Below are positions 33,279 through 42,397 of a DNA stretch of 64,000 nucleotides, in pieces; within the stretch, counting starts at the first letter, position 1, and each line of letters opens with the position of its first letter. The notes beneath the pieces were generated by a model that was given only the letters and a program-made list of their open reading frames with translations, was not told the DNA's origin and searched no databases. Source of the DNA: Chitinophagaceae bacterium (lineage in GTDB: Bacteria; Bacteroidota; Bacteroidia; Chitinophagales; Chitinophagaceae). Where the stretch lies: contig JAGKWS010000008.1 in NCBI GenBank assembly GCA_021151685.1, forward strand, positions 3,435-67,434, written 5' to 3'. The position numbers and the translations under genes were made by a program.

Positions 33279-33872
33279 TTATGACAGTGGTACCAGCCCA
33301 TCGGCAATGCCATAAGTAATGGCCTCCTGTGCATCCATCCAGTAGTCTTTATCAAAGTCATCCATTATTTGGTCTACCGTTTTGCCACAGTTTGTGGCCA
33401 GCACAGTAGCTGCGGCTTTTTTGGCCCGTATTATCTGCCGTGCGTGCGATTCAATTTCCCACAATCGGCCACTGAAGCTACCCATAGAGGGCTGGTGAAT
33501 CATTATTTCGGCATGTGGGTATACATAACGATGCCCACGCTCTCCTGCCGAAAACAGTATTGCCGCCATAGATGCGGCATTACCCATGCAGTAGGTATGT
33601 ACCGGTGCTTGTATTGATGCCATAACGTCGAGCAGGGCACTACCTGCCGAGACCATACCCCCCGGACTATTGATGATGAATCGGATTGGTAGGTTGGTAT
33701 CCAGACTATTGAGGTAAAATAGTTGTTCTACCAGCGGGCGGATACTTGTATCATCTACCACCCCCCATAGTATAATGGTGCGTTGCTGCAACAGTTTGTT
33801 GCTAACAATGTGCTGCAGCCCGGGGCTTTGTGTTTCTGCTATTTCGTTTTGTACGGTTGAGATTGTTGTCAT
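33279..33872 (-). CDS. ClpP-like serine protease subunit
   Basis: 197 residues, the ClpP/crotonase fold. Catalytic triad S101 (G-N-A-A-S-M-A-A), H126 (M-I-H-Q-P-S) and D176 (D-K-D-Y-W-M-D-A). I-I-N-S-P-G-G near 67-71 matches the oxyanion loop. The family rings associate with ClpX/ClpA for ATP-driven proteolysis; this is probably an accessory ClpP, since no clpX or tig is adjacent as for the housekeeping copy. N-terminal residues differ from canonical ClpP. A TAGGTTTG box and a MerR-type dyad lie directly upstream. Confidence 0.88.
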   Translation of the reverse strand: MTTISTVQNEIAETQSPGLQHIVSNKLLQQRTIILWGVVDDTSIRPLVEQLFYLNSLDTNLPIRFIINSPGGMVSAGSALLDVMASIQAPVHTYCMGNAASMAAILFSAGERGHRYVYPHAEIMIHQPSMGSFSGRLWEIESHARQIIRAKKAAATVLATNCGKTVDQIMDDFDKDYWMDAQEAITYGIADGLVPLS

Positions 33873-33897
33873 TGGTTTGCCTTTATTTTCTGTAAGG

Positions 33898-33934
33898 CAA
33901 ACCTAAGGGTAGGAGTATACTCCAGTGTTTACAA
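33898..33934 (-). promoter_or_regulatory. Promoter with MerR-type operator for the ClpP-like gene
   Basis: On the minus strand: TTG (33932-33934), then the perfect 12-bp dyad GGAGTATACTCC (33912-33923), then -7 box TAGGTTTG (33898-33905). The TTG to box spacing is 26 bases, longer than the usual 19-21, and the dyad sits inside the spacer. This is the layout of MerR-regulated promoters such as ZntR's. A separate 10-bp inverted repeat (33874-33883 with 33894-33903) overlaps the -7 box. Confidence 0.6.
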
Positions 33935-34738
33935 TGTAAGCATTGTTTTTTTAGGTATTTTTATTTCGCCCTGCATATAGGTAACCGCTTTGCCGCTTAT
34001 TGCCACCCTTTTGCCTTGCAGTTTGCACCAAAGGTAGCCACGTCGGGAGGATAGCTGCATAGCCGATAAGCTGGTTTTACCCAGTTCTTTTGCCCAGTAG
34101 GGTACAAGTGTGGTGTGTGCAGAGCCGGTTACCGGATCTTCGTTTATGCCAGACTGTGGCCCAAAAAATCGCGATACAAAGTCAGACTCTACGCCTGTAG
34201 CTGTAACAATAACACCTCTTGCTTCCAATTGTGTCAGTAGTTCGAAGTTGGGTTTCAGGCGCAATAAGTCTGTTTCTGTAGGCAGCACAGCCATATAGTC
34301 GGTACGGCCTCGCAGAGTTTCCATGGGTTCTATACCCAATGCTTCTTTCAGAAGTTGCGGCGTTGTAATCTGCTTCGGTTCATCTGCCGGAAAATCAAGT
34401 GTCAGCATATCGTCTTGCTGTGTTACCGTAAGTGACCCGCTATGTGGCGATTGGAAAGTAAGTATGCTTTTTCCTGTATTGTAATATTCGTTTATAATGT
34501 GGGCGGCTGCCAAAGTGGCATGTCCACATAGGTCAACCTCTACTGTTGGGGTAAACCACCTGATGCCAAATTCGTTGCCGGAAGGCACTACAAAGGCTGT
34601 TTCGGCAAGATTGTTTTCTGCGGCAATGGCCTGCATTGTTGTTTCTGGCAACCAATCCTCCAGCATACAAATTGCCGCAGGGTTACCTCTGAAGAGTTTA
34701 TCAGTAAATGCGTCAGCTTGGTATATTTTTATTGTCAT
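33929..34738 (-). CDS. PhzF-family isomerase-like protein
   Basis: 269 residues, two similar halves of the diaminopimelate-epimerase fold. N-terminal Q-V-D/A-D-A-F-T-D, G-N-P-A-A-I-C, then N-L-A-E-T-A-F-V with the catalytic Glu (about residue 46) and the phosphate/carboxylate-binding D-L-C-G-H-A-T-L near 70. The second half carries F-G-P-Q-S-G-I-N-E-D-P-V-T-G-S-A-H. The family includes the phenazine isomerase PhzF, but most members act on unknown acids; without phenazine genes nearby only the family is assigned. Its stop overlaps the ClpP promoter region. Confidence 0.9.
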   Translation of the reverse strand: MTIKIYQADAFTDKLFRGNPAAICMLEDWLPETTMQAIAAENNLAETAFVVPSGNEFGIRWFTPTVEVDLCGHATLAAAHIINEYYNTGKSILTFQSPHSGSLTVTQQDDMLTLDFPADEPKQITTPQLLKEALGIEPMETLRGRTDYMAVLPTETDLLRLKPNFELLTQLEARGVIVTATGVESDFVSRFFGPQSGINEDPVTGSAHTTLVPYWAKELGKTSLSAMQLSSRRGYLWCKLQGKRVAISGKAVTYMQGEIKIPKKTMLTL

Positions 34739-34988
34739 GTTGTACTGTTGTTTTCTGTCAGAATGGTAATAAAGCGTGGGTGATGAGTGACAATATTACA
34801 TCATCGGCAGCCGACATCTGTCTTTTTTCTGGAAAATAATATGTTAATACGTACAGGTTGTTGTTGTGTTTGGTAGTATGTTACAGAGATGTTGTAAGTG
34901 TGTATTGTGTTGTTTTTCAATTACTTGTTGGTTTCTGTAGTATATTATACGGGTATGCTTTTAACATAATCATAATACGGAAAGGCAG

Positions 34989-34996
34989 TATTTTTG
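34989..34996 (+). promoter_or_regulatory. -7 box TATTTTTG upstream of htrA
   Basis: Exact TAnnTTTG match 38 bases before the start at 35035; the leader would be about 33 bases. The rest of the intergenic stretch 34739-34988 (about 250 bases) shows nothing I can assign. Confidence 0.5.
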
Positions 34997-35034
34997 ATAT
35001 AGTTCATTCAAACAAACCAAACAGTAGGTAGAAT

Positions 35035-36513
35035 ATGAAGACCAGCTTATTTCCGGTAGTTTTTACAGCCGCACTTACATCAGCAGCAACTCTGTTCGTT
35101 GCTTCAAGGTTTCAGAACAATGGCGAGCATTTTTCGGCATCTGGTACAAAACCGGTACCGGTTAATTATGTAAATATGAGCGGTACGGCCGCGCTGGCAC
35201 CTGCCAATTTCGAGATGGCAGCAGAGTCTTCGGTAAAGGCGGTTGTGCATATCAAGACAGCAACGTCGGCCCGCATTATTACCGACAACAGCATGGGCGA
35301 TGTGTTTAGTCAGTTGTTTGGCCAGCGTCAGTATTACATACCTTCTCAGCAAGGGGCGGGTTCTGGTGTTGTAGTAAGCCCTGATGGGTATATTGTAACC
35401 AACAACCATGTTGTAGCAGATGCCAGTGAAGTAACGGTAACTTTTAACGACCGATATACTGCCCGCGCCACTGTTGTAGGTGCCGACCCTGCTACAGACA
35501 TTGCGGTACTGAAGGTAGAAGGAGAACGAAACATACCTTTTATGGAGTTTGGTAATTCTGATGAGGTGAAACTTGGGCAATGGGTGTTGGCTGTTGGTTT
35601 CCCGCTGAATCTGGACGCAACGGTAACAGCAGGTATTGTGAGTGCAAAGGGTAGGGCATTGGGGGTAAATAAACAGCGGTCTGGCAACGCTGCGATAGAG
35701 TCTTTTATACAAACAGATGCTGCGGTAAACCCCGGCAATAGTGGCGGCGCGTTGGTAAATACCAGTGGGCAGTTGATAGGCATCAATTCGGCCATTGCAT
35801 CACCCACGGGGTCTTATGCCGGCTATTCTTATGCTATACCCGCCAATATTGTACGCAAGGTGGTAAACGACCTGACCCGATATGGTGCCGTGCAGCGTGC
35901 CTATATGGGGGTAGAGTATCTGGATAGCCGCAATGCAACACCCGAAGCTATTGCCGCTACTGGTTTAGATAGGAATGAGGGCGTATACATTACCAATGTA
36001 AAAACAAATGGTGGTGCTGCCCGTGCAGGGTTGCGCAAGGGCGACTTTATCACGCACATCAATGGGGTAGTGGTGAACAATGCATCTGATATGCAGGGCC
36101 AGATAGCACGCTTTCGCCCCGGCGACAATGTAAGTGTTACATATAACCGTGCCGGAAAAACTGCGAGTACCACAGTGCAACTTACCAACATGAGTGGTAC
36201 TACCGACATAATGAAGAGTAGCTCTACCGCACAAATGATGGGGGCAACTTTTAGACCTGTGACCGATGCAGAAAAGAAAAAATATGGTATAGAAAAAGGA
36301 TTGGTAGTATCAGACCCCGGTGCAGGTGCTCTGTTTCGTCAGTCTCAGATGAAAAAAGGTTTTGTGATAACCGGTATTAACAACATGCCTGTTGGGGCTG
36401 TGGCAGAATTGCAACAGCAACTGGCCAGTGGCGGTAATGTGCAAATTTCAGGATTTTACCCTGGTGTGCAGGGGGTATATTACTACACCATACAGGCAAA
36501 TACTGAGGAGTAA
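35035..36513 (+). CDS. Periplasmic HtrA/DegP-type serine protease
   Basis: 492 residues. The N-terminal hydrophobic segment (6-23) is a signal or anchor. Trypsin-like domain 60-270 with triad H125 (T-N-N-H-V-V-A-D), D155 (A-T-D-I-A-V-L-K) and S236 (N-P-G-N-S-G-G-A-L); two PDZ domains follow (about 285-390 and 405-490). It degrades or refolds misfolded envelope proteins. A family-typical Q-linker loop (F-G-Q-R-Q) precedes the triad. It faces the giant T9SS protein across a terminator and an inverted-repeat element, so it is not co-transcribed with it. Confidence 0.94.
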   Translation: MKTSLFPVVFTAALTSAATLFVASRFQNNGEHFSASGTKPVPVNYVNMSGTAALAPANFEMAAESSVKAVVHIKTATSARIITDNSMGDVFSQLFGQRQYYIPSQQGAGSGVVVSPDGYIVTNNHVVADASEVTVTFNDRYTARATVVGADPATDIAVLKVEGERNIPFMEFGNSDEVKLGQWVLAVGFPLNLDATVTAGIVSAKGRALGVNKQRSGNAAIESFIQTDAAVNPGNSGGALVNTSGQLIGINSAIASPTGSYAGYSYAIPANIVRKVVNDLTRYGAVQRAYMGVEYLDSRNATPEAIAATGLDRNEGVYITNVKTNGGAARAGLRKGDFITHINGVVVNNASDMQGQIARFRPGDNVSVTYNRAGKTASTTVQLTNMSGTTDIMKSSSTAQMMGATFRPVTDAEKKKYGIEKGLVVSDPGAGALFRQSQMKKGFVITGINNMPVGAVAELQQQLASGGNVQISGFYPGVQGVYYYTIQANTEE

Positions 36514-36581
36514 ACAGTTGATTTTGAATATATAGTTTGTCTTATTTGGATTAGTTTTTGTTTGGTTTTAGTGTGGATGAC

Positions 36582-36610
36582 GCTCCCTCATTTTTGGGGG
36601 AGCTTTTTTT
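36582..36610 (+). terminator. Rho-independent terminator of htrA
   Basis: Eight-bp stem (36582-36589 with 36596-36603; one G-T wobble), six-base T-rich loop, followed by seven or more T residues. Canonical structure about 70 bases past the stop. Confidence 0.88.
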
Positions 36611-36725
36611 GTGTACATAAAATGAAACAAAGGGTAGCGGTAGCGTAATGTAGATATACCGAGACACCACAAAGTATCCTATTTTCTTCGTTGGCAAAGA
36701 GGGGCTAAAGAAATAGGATGGTAAC

Positions 36726-36866
36726 AAAAAAGAGGTCGTCTCAAAAGTCTGAAAATAGAAGTTATAACAAAATAAATAATGCTCATTCGCTTAATTGTGA
36801 ATGAGCATTATCTGTTTTATTTGACTATATCTTCAAAAAAATGACTTTTGAGACGACCTCTTTTTT
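36726..36866. repeat. 141-bp element with 24-bp terminal inverted repeats (MITE-like or compound terminator)
   Basis: Terminal inverted repeats 36726-36749 and 36843-36866 are perfect over 24 bases (A6 then GAGGTCGTCTCAAAAGTC). Inside there is a 12-bp inverted repeat at 36777-36788/36799-36810. The A-run/T-run ends would provide U-tracts on both strands, so it could end transcription of both flanking convergent genes. The GAGGTCGTCTCAAAA end resembles termini of some IS families; no transposase and no target duplication was seen. An imperfect inverted repeat (ATCCTATTTTCTT with AAGAAATAGGAT) lies just to the left. Confidence 0.6.
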
Positions 36867-36892
36867 GTGTATCTTGTTTTTTTAAGTCACAA

Positions 36893-39800
36893 TTACGGTT
36901 GGTAAATAATTCGCTGGAAGGTAGCAATACCATCTGTTGCTACAAAACGAACGAAATAGATACCCGGTGCGGCAGTATGTGGCATAACTACATTATTCTT
37001 ACCGCTATTTACCTGCCAGTTGGCAATTATTTTGCCATTTACCTCACACATTGTTACATTGCCAGATACGGGCGATTCTATTGTGAATGAGCTTGTTGTG
37101 GGTACAGGATAAATGTTGATGGAACGAACAGATTGAAGATCGTTTATAGCCGTTGGGCAATCTATGCTATACCTTACATATACATTATAGTATGCGGTGT
37201 CGGTACTACACTCATTACTTACTACATGGCGTATTGCCGCTACACCCGGTGCCAAGCCAGTTACTGTACCAGATGCACTGCCTACCGATACATAAGGGCT
37301 GCTACTGCTCCATTGGCCACCCGGTACCGAACCTGTTAACGTAATAGTGTTTGCATAACAAACAGTATCTGGCCCCGAAATAGTACCTGCGTCAATAGGA
37401 CTAACAACAGCTATATTGATAGTGGCAACCGATGTGCCACAGGAATTTGTAAGTAGATAAGAGATGGTAGCAGTACCCAATGAAATTGGCGTAGCTACCC
37501 CGGCAGAAATTGTTATAACACCAACATTATCAGACGACCATGTGCCACCAATTGATGCGTTGCTCAAAGTGCCGTTTGCGCCAAGACAGAATGTATCCTG
37601 ACCACTGATGGTACCTACTATAGGTAGAGGATTGACTGTAACAACATAACGTGTTACCGATGTATTGCAGCTATTGGTTACTGTGTAGGAAACCGTATCT
37701 ATACCAGCCATAATGCCGCTTGCTGCACCAGTAGACGAAACTGACACTTTACCATTGGTAGTAGCCCAAACACCACCTGCCGAGGTAGCAGTAAGTGTAA
37801 CCGTAGTGCCCTGACAAAAAGTAGGTGTGCCTAAAATAACACCAGCATTGGCCAGCGGATTGACTGTGAGTACACGTGTACCCAAACAACCAGCGGCAGT
37901 TCTGTAACTAATAACAGTTGTTCCAGTAGTCAGTGCATTCACAACGCCAGATGTAAAGCCAATGTTTGCCACAGCAGTAGTGCCACTACTCCATGACCCT
38001 CCTGTTGGTGTAGCAGATAGAGTTACAGATGAACCAGCGCATACTGTAGATGCACCTGCTATTGGCGTTGGCAATGGGTTGATGGTGGCAACTATCGTTC
38101 GATTACAGCCAGTACCTGGCAACATGTAGGTTATGACCGCCGTGCCGGCAGCTACCCCGGTTACTACCCCTGCCACACTGGCAACTGTTGCTACAGAAGG
38201 GGTACTGCTACTCCATGTGCCTGTAACCGGCGAGCTGGATAGCAGGGTGGTAGAGCCAACACAGGTAACAGCAGGGCCACTTATGCCAACGGGTATGGGG
38301 TTGATGGTAACTACACGGTGCAAGCGACAACCTGTTGGTAATATGTAAGATATTGCCGCTGTGCCCTGCGCTATTCCGGTTGCTATACCTGTTCCTGCTA
38401 CTATTGTTGCCCGGCCAGCATCGCTGGATACCCAAGTGCCACCAACTGGTAACCCGGTATAGGTGGCGGTAGCCGCTACACATAATGATGATGCCCCAGT
38501 GACAGATGTAGGAGTGGGGTTTACCGTTACTACTACCGATCTATAGCATCCATTACTGAGTACATATGAAATAGTAGATGTGCCTGCTGCCAAGCCGGCA
38601 ATAGCACCAGTACCCGATATAGCGCCAACAGTAGTGTTCGAACTGATCCATACACCAAAAGGAATAATATTAGATAATGTAGAAGTACTACCCTGACACA
38701 AGGATAAAGGACCAGAAATGTCTTGTGGTGCCTGATTGATAGTAACTGTCTTTATACGCCTGCAACCACCGGTGCCGGTGTACGTTATTTGTACCGTTCC
38801 GGCAGAAACGCCTGTCACAATACCTGTGCCTATTCCCACCGTTGCACGTGTAATATTGCTACTCAACCATGTACCACCAACAGGTGTGGTAGACAGTGTT
38901 ACAGTTGCTCCAATGCACAGTACAGAGTCGCCGGAAATGGCTACCGGCATTGCATTCACTGTAACTGTGGTAAATACGGTACAACCCGTTACCGGACGGA
39001 AATATGTAATTCTGGCGGTACCTGATGCAACACCAGTGACTATACCATTGGACGAGCCAACCGTGGCAACAGAAGTATTACCACTTACCCAAGTGCCGCC
39101 ACTTACCGAATTCAAGAGAGTAGTGGTAGCACCCTCGCACACAATAGGCATGCCTGTAATGGCAGATGGGGCAGCATATACAGTAACTACCATACTGCGG
39201 GCGCAACCAACCACCAGTGTATAACTGATACGGGCAGTGCCGGCAGCTATACCGCTAACTGTTCCTGTTGCATCTACACTGGCAGTAGCATGCGCGCTAC
39301 TCCAGGAACCACCGCCTGTAGCGTTTGTCAGGTTGATAGTAGTGCCCACACATACCGCTGATGGTCCTGCTATAACTGCTGGCAAGGGGTTTACAGTGAT
39401 AATGGTTGTAGCAACGTCGGTACCACACATGTTGGTAACTGTATAAGTAATAGTAGCAGTACCGGGATCTACACTGGTAATAACGCCAGACGAGCTGATA
39501 GTGGCAGCCAAGGTGTTTCCAGATGTCCACACACCTGAAGTAGTACTGCTGGTAAGGGTGATATTGCTACCTGACGCACAGACAGATACGGGCCCAGATA
39601 TGGTACCTGCAACTGGCAATGCTTCTACTGTTACCACTGCCGATGCCGTGGCTGTACCACAACCATTGGTGAGCGTATAGCTTATTGCGGTAGTGCCGGC
39701 GGCTATGCCGGTAACAACACCGGTAGTTGCATTAACTGTAGCCACAGATGTGGTAGTAGCCGACCACGTACCCCCAGATGCGGTGGAACTAATAGTAATA

Positions 39801-42199
39801 GTACTACCAGTACAGAAAGTAGTTGCGCCTGACAATGTACCGGCAAAAGGAACAAGATTTACTGTTATTGTGCTTGCGGTTGTGCAACCGGCATTAGTGT
39901 AAGAAATTAATACCACACCCGGAGAAACACCTGTAACAGCACCTGTGGCTGATACTGTGGCAATTGCTGTATTCCCGCTACTCCATGTACCACCGGCAGT
40001 AGCACTGCTAAGAGCAAGAACAGAGCCAACACAAACATTGGAACCTCCTGTTATTGGTGCTGGCACCGCATTTACAGTGAGCACAGATGTTGCAAACTGA
40101 GTGCCACACCCATTCGTTACTCCATACGAAATAGTGGTTGTACCTGCGGCAATACCATCGGCAACACCTGCTGTGCTTATAGTACCAATGCCAGTTGTGC
40201 CAGAAGACCACGTACCAGCAGGCTGAGATGAGGATAGGGTAGTACTGCTACCGGCACATATTGCCAAACTACCAGATATGGTGCCGGGATTGGCCAACGG
40301 ATTTACAGTAACTACTGACGATACTGTTGCAGAACTACAGCTGTTGGTTACAGTGTATGATATGGCGGTTGTACCTGCTGAAACACCAGTAACGATACCT
40401 GTTGCATTTACTGTGCCTACGGTACTTGCAGATGATGACCAACTGCCACCACTTGCTGTGCTGCTGAGGGTAGTTGCAGCACCTGCACAGACTGTTAGAG
40501 TGCCAGACAGTGTACCAGCATCGGGTAATGGGCTCACAGTAACAATTTTGGTAGTAGTAACAGATGACACTGTATAACTTATAGTTGCTGTACCAGGGGA
40601 AACACCTGTTACAAGACCTGTAGTATTGACTGTAGCAACAGCAGTATGTGATGAGGCCCAAACACCACCTGCGGTGGCATTACTGAGCGTTGTAGTGTTA
40701 CCCACACATACATTGAACGTGCCCGTGATATCGGCAATAGGATTGTTGCGGAAAACGGATACTATACCTGAAGCATTTGTCGTAATAATGTCTGCAATGC
40801 CGTCATTATCAATGTCTGCAATCGAAATGGCACGTGGGCTTGCAACAGCTGTGGCAGTAATAGCGGAGGCAAATGAAGATGTACCAATACTACCGCTGGT
40901 AGCAGTATTGCGGTATGCGCTTATTGTGTTGGCATTGTTATTACTTACAACAACATCGGCCTTTCCATCTCCGTTCATATCGCCTATTGCTACACCGAAA
41001 GGACCAGACCCGGCAATAAAATCTACTTTGCCTGCAAACGAAACGGTGCCGGTTGTAGATGTGTTTCTAAGTATCGAAAAAGTGTTTGATGTATTGTTAG
41101 TGGCAATCAGGTCGGTATGACCGTCTCCATCAATATCGGCAACGGCAAGTGTTGATGGAGCAATAGCTGTAGAAAAAACAACTGCTGCTGCAAACGAGCC
41201 TGTAGCAATAGAGCCAGCCGTGGCCGTATTGCGCAGTACTGTCACATTGTTGGATGCATTGTTCAGTATACACATATCCGGCTTCCCATCCCCATCTATA
41301 TCGGTACCAACAATTGCTACAGGGCCAGTACCCGGCGTAAAGTTTACTTTAGGGTCAAACAATGCAGCCGTAATGTTACCAGCAGTGCAATTGCTACGGA
41401 AAACATTGATAATGTTAGCGTTTTGACATGCTACCGTAACATCTGCTTTACCATCCATATCCCAATCTGTAAGCGAAATACTACTTGGCACTGCATTGGT
41501 GCCTGTAATATCTACCCTTGTAGCAAAAGAACTTGCAGACAAAGAACCCGAAGTGCTGGTATTACGAAAAACAGATATTGAAGTTGACAGGCTGTTAGTA
41601 ACAGCAATATCCAGTTTCCCATCACCGTCAATATCTCCCAATGCTACAGCACATGGGGCGTTTTGCACCGTTAAACTGAATGCTGGTGCAAATGTGGATG
41701 CATTGACGACACCAGCGGTACCAGTATTGCGCAATATTTGAATATTGTCGTTGGCAGAGTCTACCACTACAATATCCGATTTACCATCTCCGTCCAAATC
41801 GCCTATGGCCATCCGCAACAGATTGGTACCTGCGGCAAAGTCTACTTTACCTTGTAGATTGATGATAGTGGCATCATAGCCTGTATTGTTGTAAGATGGC
41901 AGTAATGATTGTGCAGAAGACCCCGAAAGACCATTTGACGTATTTACAACCGTTAGCGGGCCATGTGTAGCACCATTGGGCATCACTACATGTAGCGATG
42001 TTGCAGAAACACTTGATAGAGAGGCTTTTGCACCGCCTATATACACTGTGTTGTTAGATGGAGATGCGTCATACCCTGTTCCTGTTACGGTAAAGGTACT
42101 GCCAGCCTGTGGTGCAACTGAAGATATAGAAGATATAACCGGATGTTGTGCAAAGGCACTGTAACCCGATAATAACAGTAGTGGTAAAAGTTTCCTCAT
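36893..42199 (-). CDS. Giant T9SS surface protein: TIG, seven VCBS/FG-GAP and 16 Ig-like repeats
   Basis: 1768 residues from the ATG at 42199. Signal peptide 1-17 (A-F-A), IPT/TIG domain about 20-95, seven VCBS/FG-GAP units about 120-470 each with a calcium-type D-x-D-G-D-G motif (two variants degenerate), then 16 Ig-like (BIG_2-type) repeats of about 74 residues from about 490 to 1670, and the T9SS type A sorting domain (about 1690-1768; V-R-S-I-N-I-Y-P-V-P, ending R-I-I-Y-Q-P). The design is that of a calcium-dependent, surface-bound adhesin or matrix protein. A near identical arrangement of repeats and tail occurs in the partial gene at 1-1487. It is probably monocistronic; no good -7 box was found. 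Confidence 0.93.
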   Translation of the reverse strand: MRKLLPLLLLSGYSAFAQHPVISSISSVAPQAGSTFTVTGTGYDASPSNNTVYIGGAKASLSSVSATSLHVVMPNGATHGPLTVVNTSNGLSGSSAQSLLPSYNNTGYDATIINLQGKVDFAAGTNLLRMAIGDLDGDGKSDIVVVDSANDNIQILRNTGTAGVVNASTFAPAFSLTVQNAPCAVALGDIDGDGKLDIAVTNSLSTSISVFRNTSTSGSLSASSFATRVDITGTNAVPSSISLTDWDMDGKADVTVACQNANIINVFRSNCTAGNITAALFDPKVNFTPGTGPVAIVGTDIDGDGKPDMCILNNASNNVTVLRNTATAGSIATGSFAAAVVFSTAIAPSTLAVADIDGDGHTDLIATNNTSNTFSILRNTSTTGTVSFAGKVDFIAGSGPFGVAIGDMNGDGKADVVVSNNNANTISAYRNTATSGSIGTSSFASAITATAVASPRAISIADIDNDGIADIITTNASGIVSVFRNNPIADITGTFNVCVGNTTTLSNATAGGVWASSHTAVATVNTTGLVTGVSPGTATISYTVSSVTTTKIVTVSPLPDAGTLSGTLTVCAGAATTLSSTASGGSWSSSASTVGTVNATGIVTGVSAGTTAISYTVTNSCSSATVSSVVTVNPLANPGTISGSLAICAGSSTTLSSSQPAGTWSSGTTGIGTISTAGVADGIAAGTTTISYGVTNGCGTQFATSVLTVNAVPAPITGGSNVCVGSVLALSSATAGGTWSSGNTAIATVSATGAVTGVSPGVVLISYTNAGCTTASTITVNLVPFAGTLSGATTFCTGSTITISSTASGGTWSATTTSVATVNATTGVVTGIAAGTTAISYTLTNGCGTATASAVVTVEALPVAGTISGPVSVCASGSNITLTSSTTSGVWTSGNTLAATISSSGVITSVDPGTATITYTVTNMCGTDVATTIITVNPLPAVIAGPSAVCVGTTINLTNATGGGSWSSAHATASVDATGTVSGIAAGTARISYTLVVGCARSMVVTVYAAPSAITGMPIVCEGATTTLLNSVSGGTWVSGNTSVATVGSSNGIVTGVASGTARITYFRPVTGCTVFTTVTVNAMPVAISGDSVLCIGATVTLSTTPVGGTWLSSNITRATVGIGTGIVTGVSAGTVQITYTGTGGCRRIKTVTINQAPQDISGPLSLCQGSTSTLSNIIPFGVWISSNTTVGAISGTGAIAGLAAGTSTISYVLSNGCYRSVVVTVNPTPTSVTGASSLCVAATATYTGLPVGGTWVSSDAGRATIVAGTGIATGIAQGTAAISYILPTGCRLHRVVTINPIPVGISGPAVTCVGSTTLLSSSPVTGTWSSSTPSVATVASVAGVVTGVAAGTAVITYMLPGTGCNRTIVATINPLPTPIAGASTVCAGSSVTLSATPTGGSWSSGTTAVANIGFTSGVVNALTTGTTVISYRTAAGCLGTRVLTVNPLANAGVILGTPTFCQGTTVTLTATSAGGVWATTNGKVSVSSTGAASGIMAGIDTVSYTVTNSCNTSVTRYVVTVNPLPIVGTISGQDTFCLGANGTLSNASIGGTWSSDNVGVITISAGVATPISLGTATISYLLTNSCGTSVATINIAVVSPIDAGTISGPDTVCYANTITLTGSVPGGQWSSSSPYVSVGSASGTVTGLAPGVAAIRHVVSNECSTDTAYYNVYVRYSIDCPTAINDLQSVRSINIYPVPTTSSFTIESPVSGNVTMCEVNGKIIANWQVNSGKNNVVMPHTAAPGIYFVRFVATDGIATFQRIIYQP

Positions 42200-42397
42200 C
42201 ACGAATGATTGTAATGGACAATACAAATTATACATGGATGATATATCCATGCGAATAATTGACAAATCTACTTTATTTTAATGATTTTTTGAAGGCAATA
42301 CTGTTGATATTTTTTTGTTACATAGGAGTGAATGTGCATCACATTTTCCGATTACCAAAAATCGGTTTCGTATTTTCGCAACCCACAATAAAACGGT

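Noticed and set aside
33874..33903. Hairpin in the clpP-like mRNA leader controlling translation
   Set aside because: Predicted transcription starts inside the loop (after the TAGGTTTG box), so the full stem would not be in the RNA; a DNA-binding role is more likely.
36726..36866. Complete insertion sequence
   Set aside because: The element has inverted repeats but no transposase frame and no target duplication.
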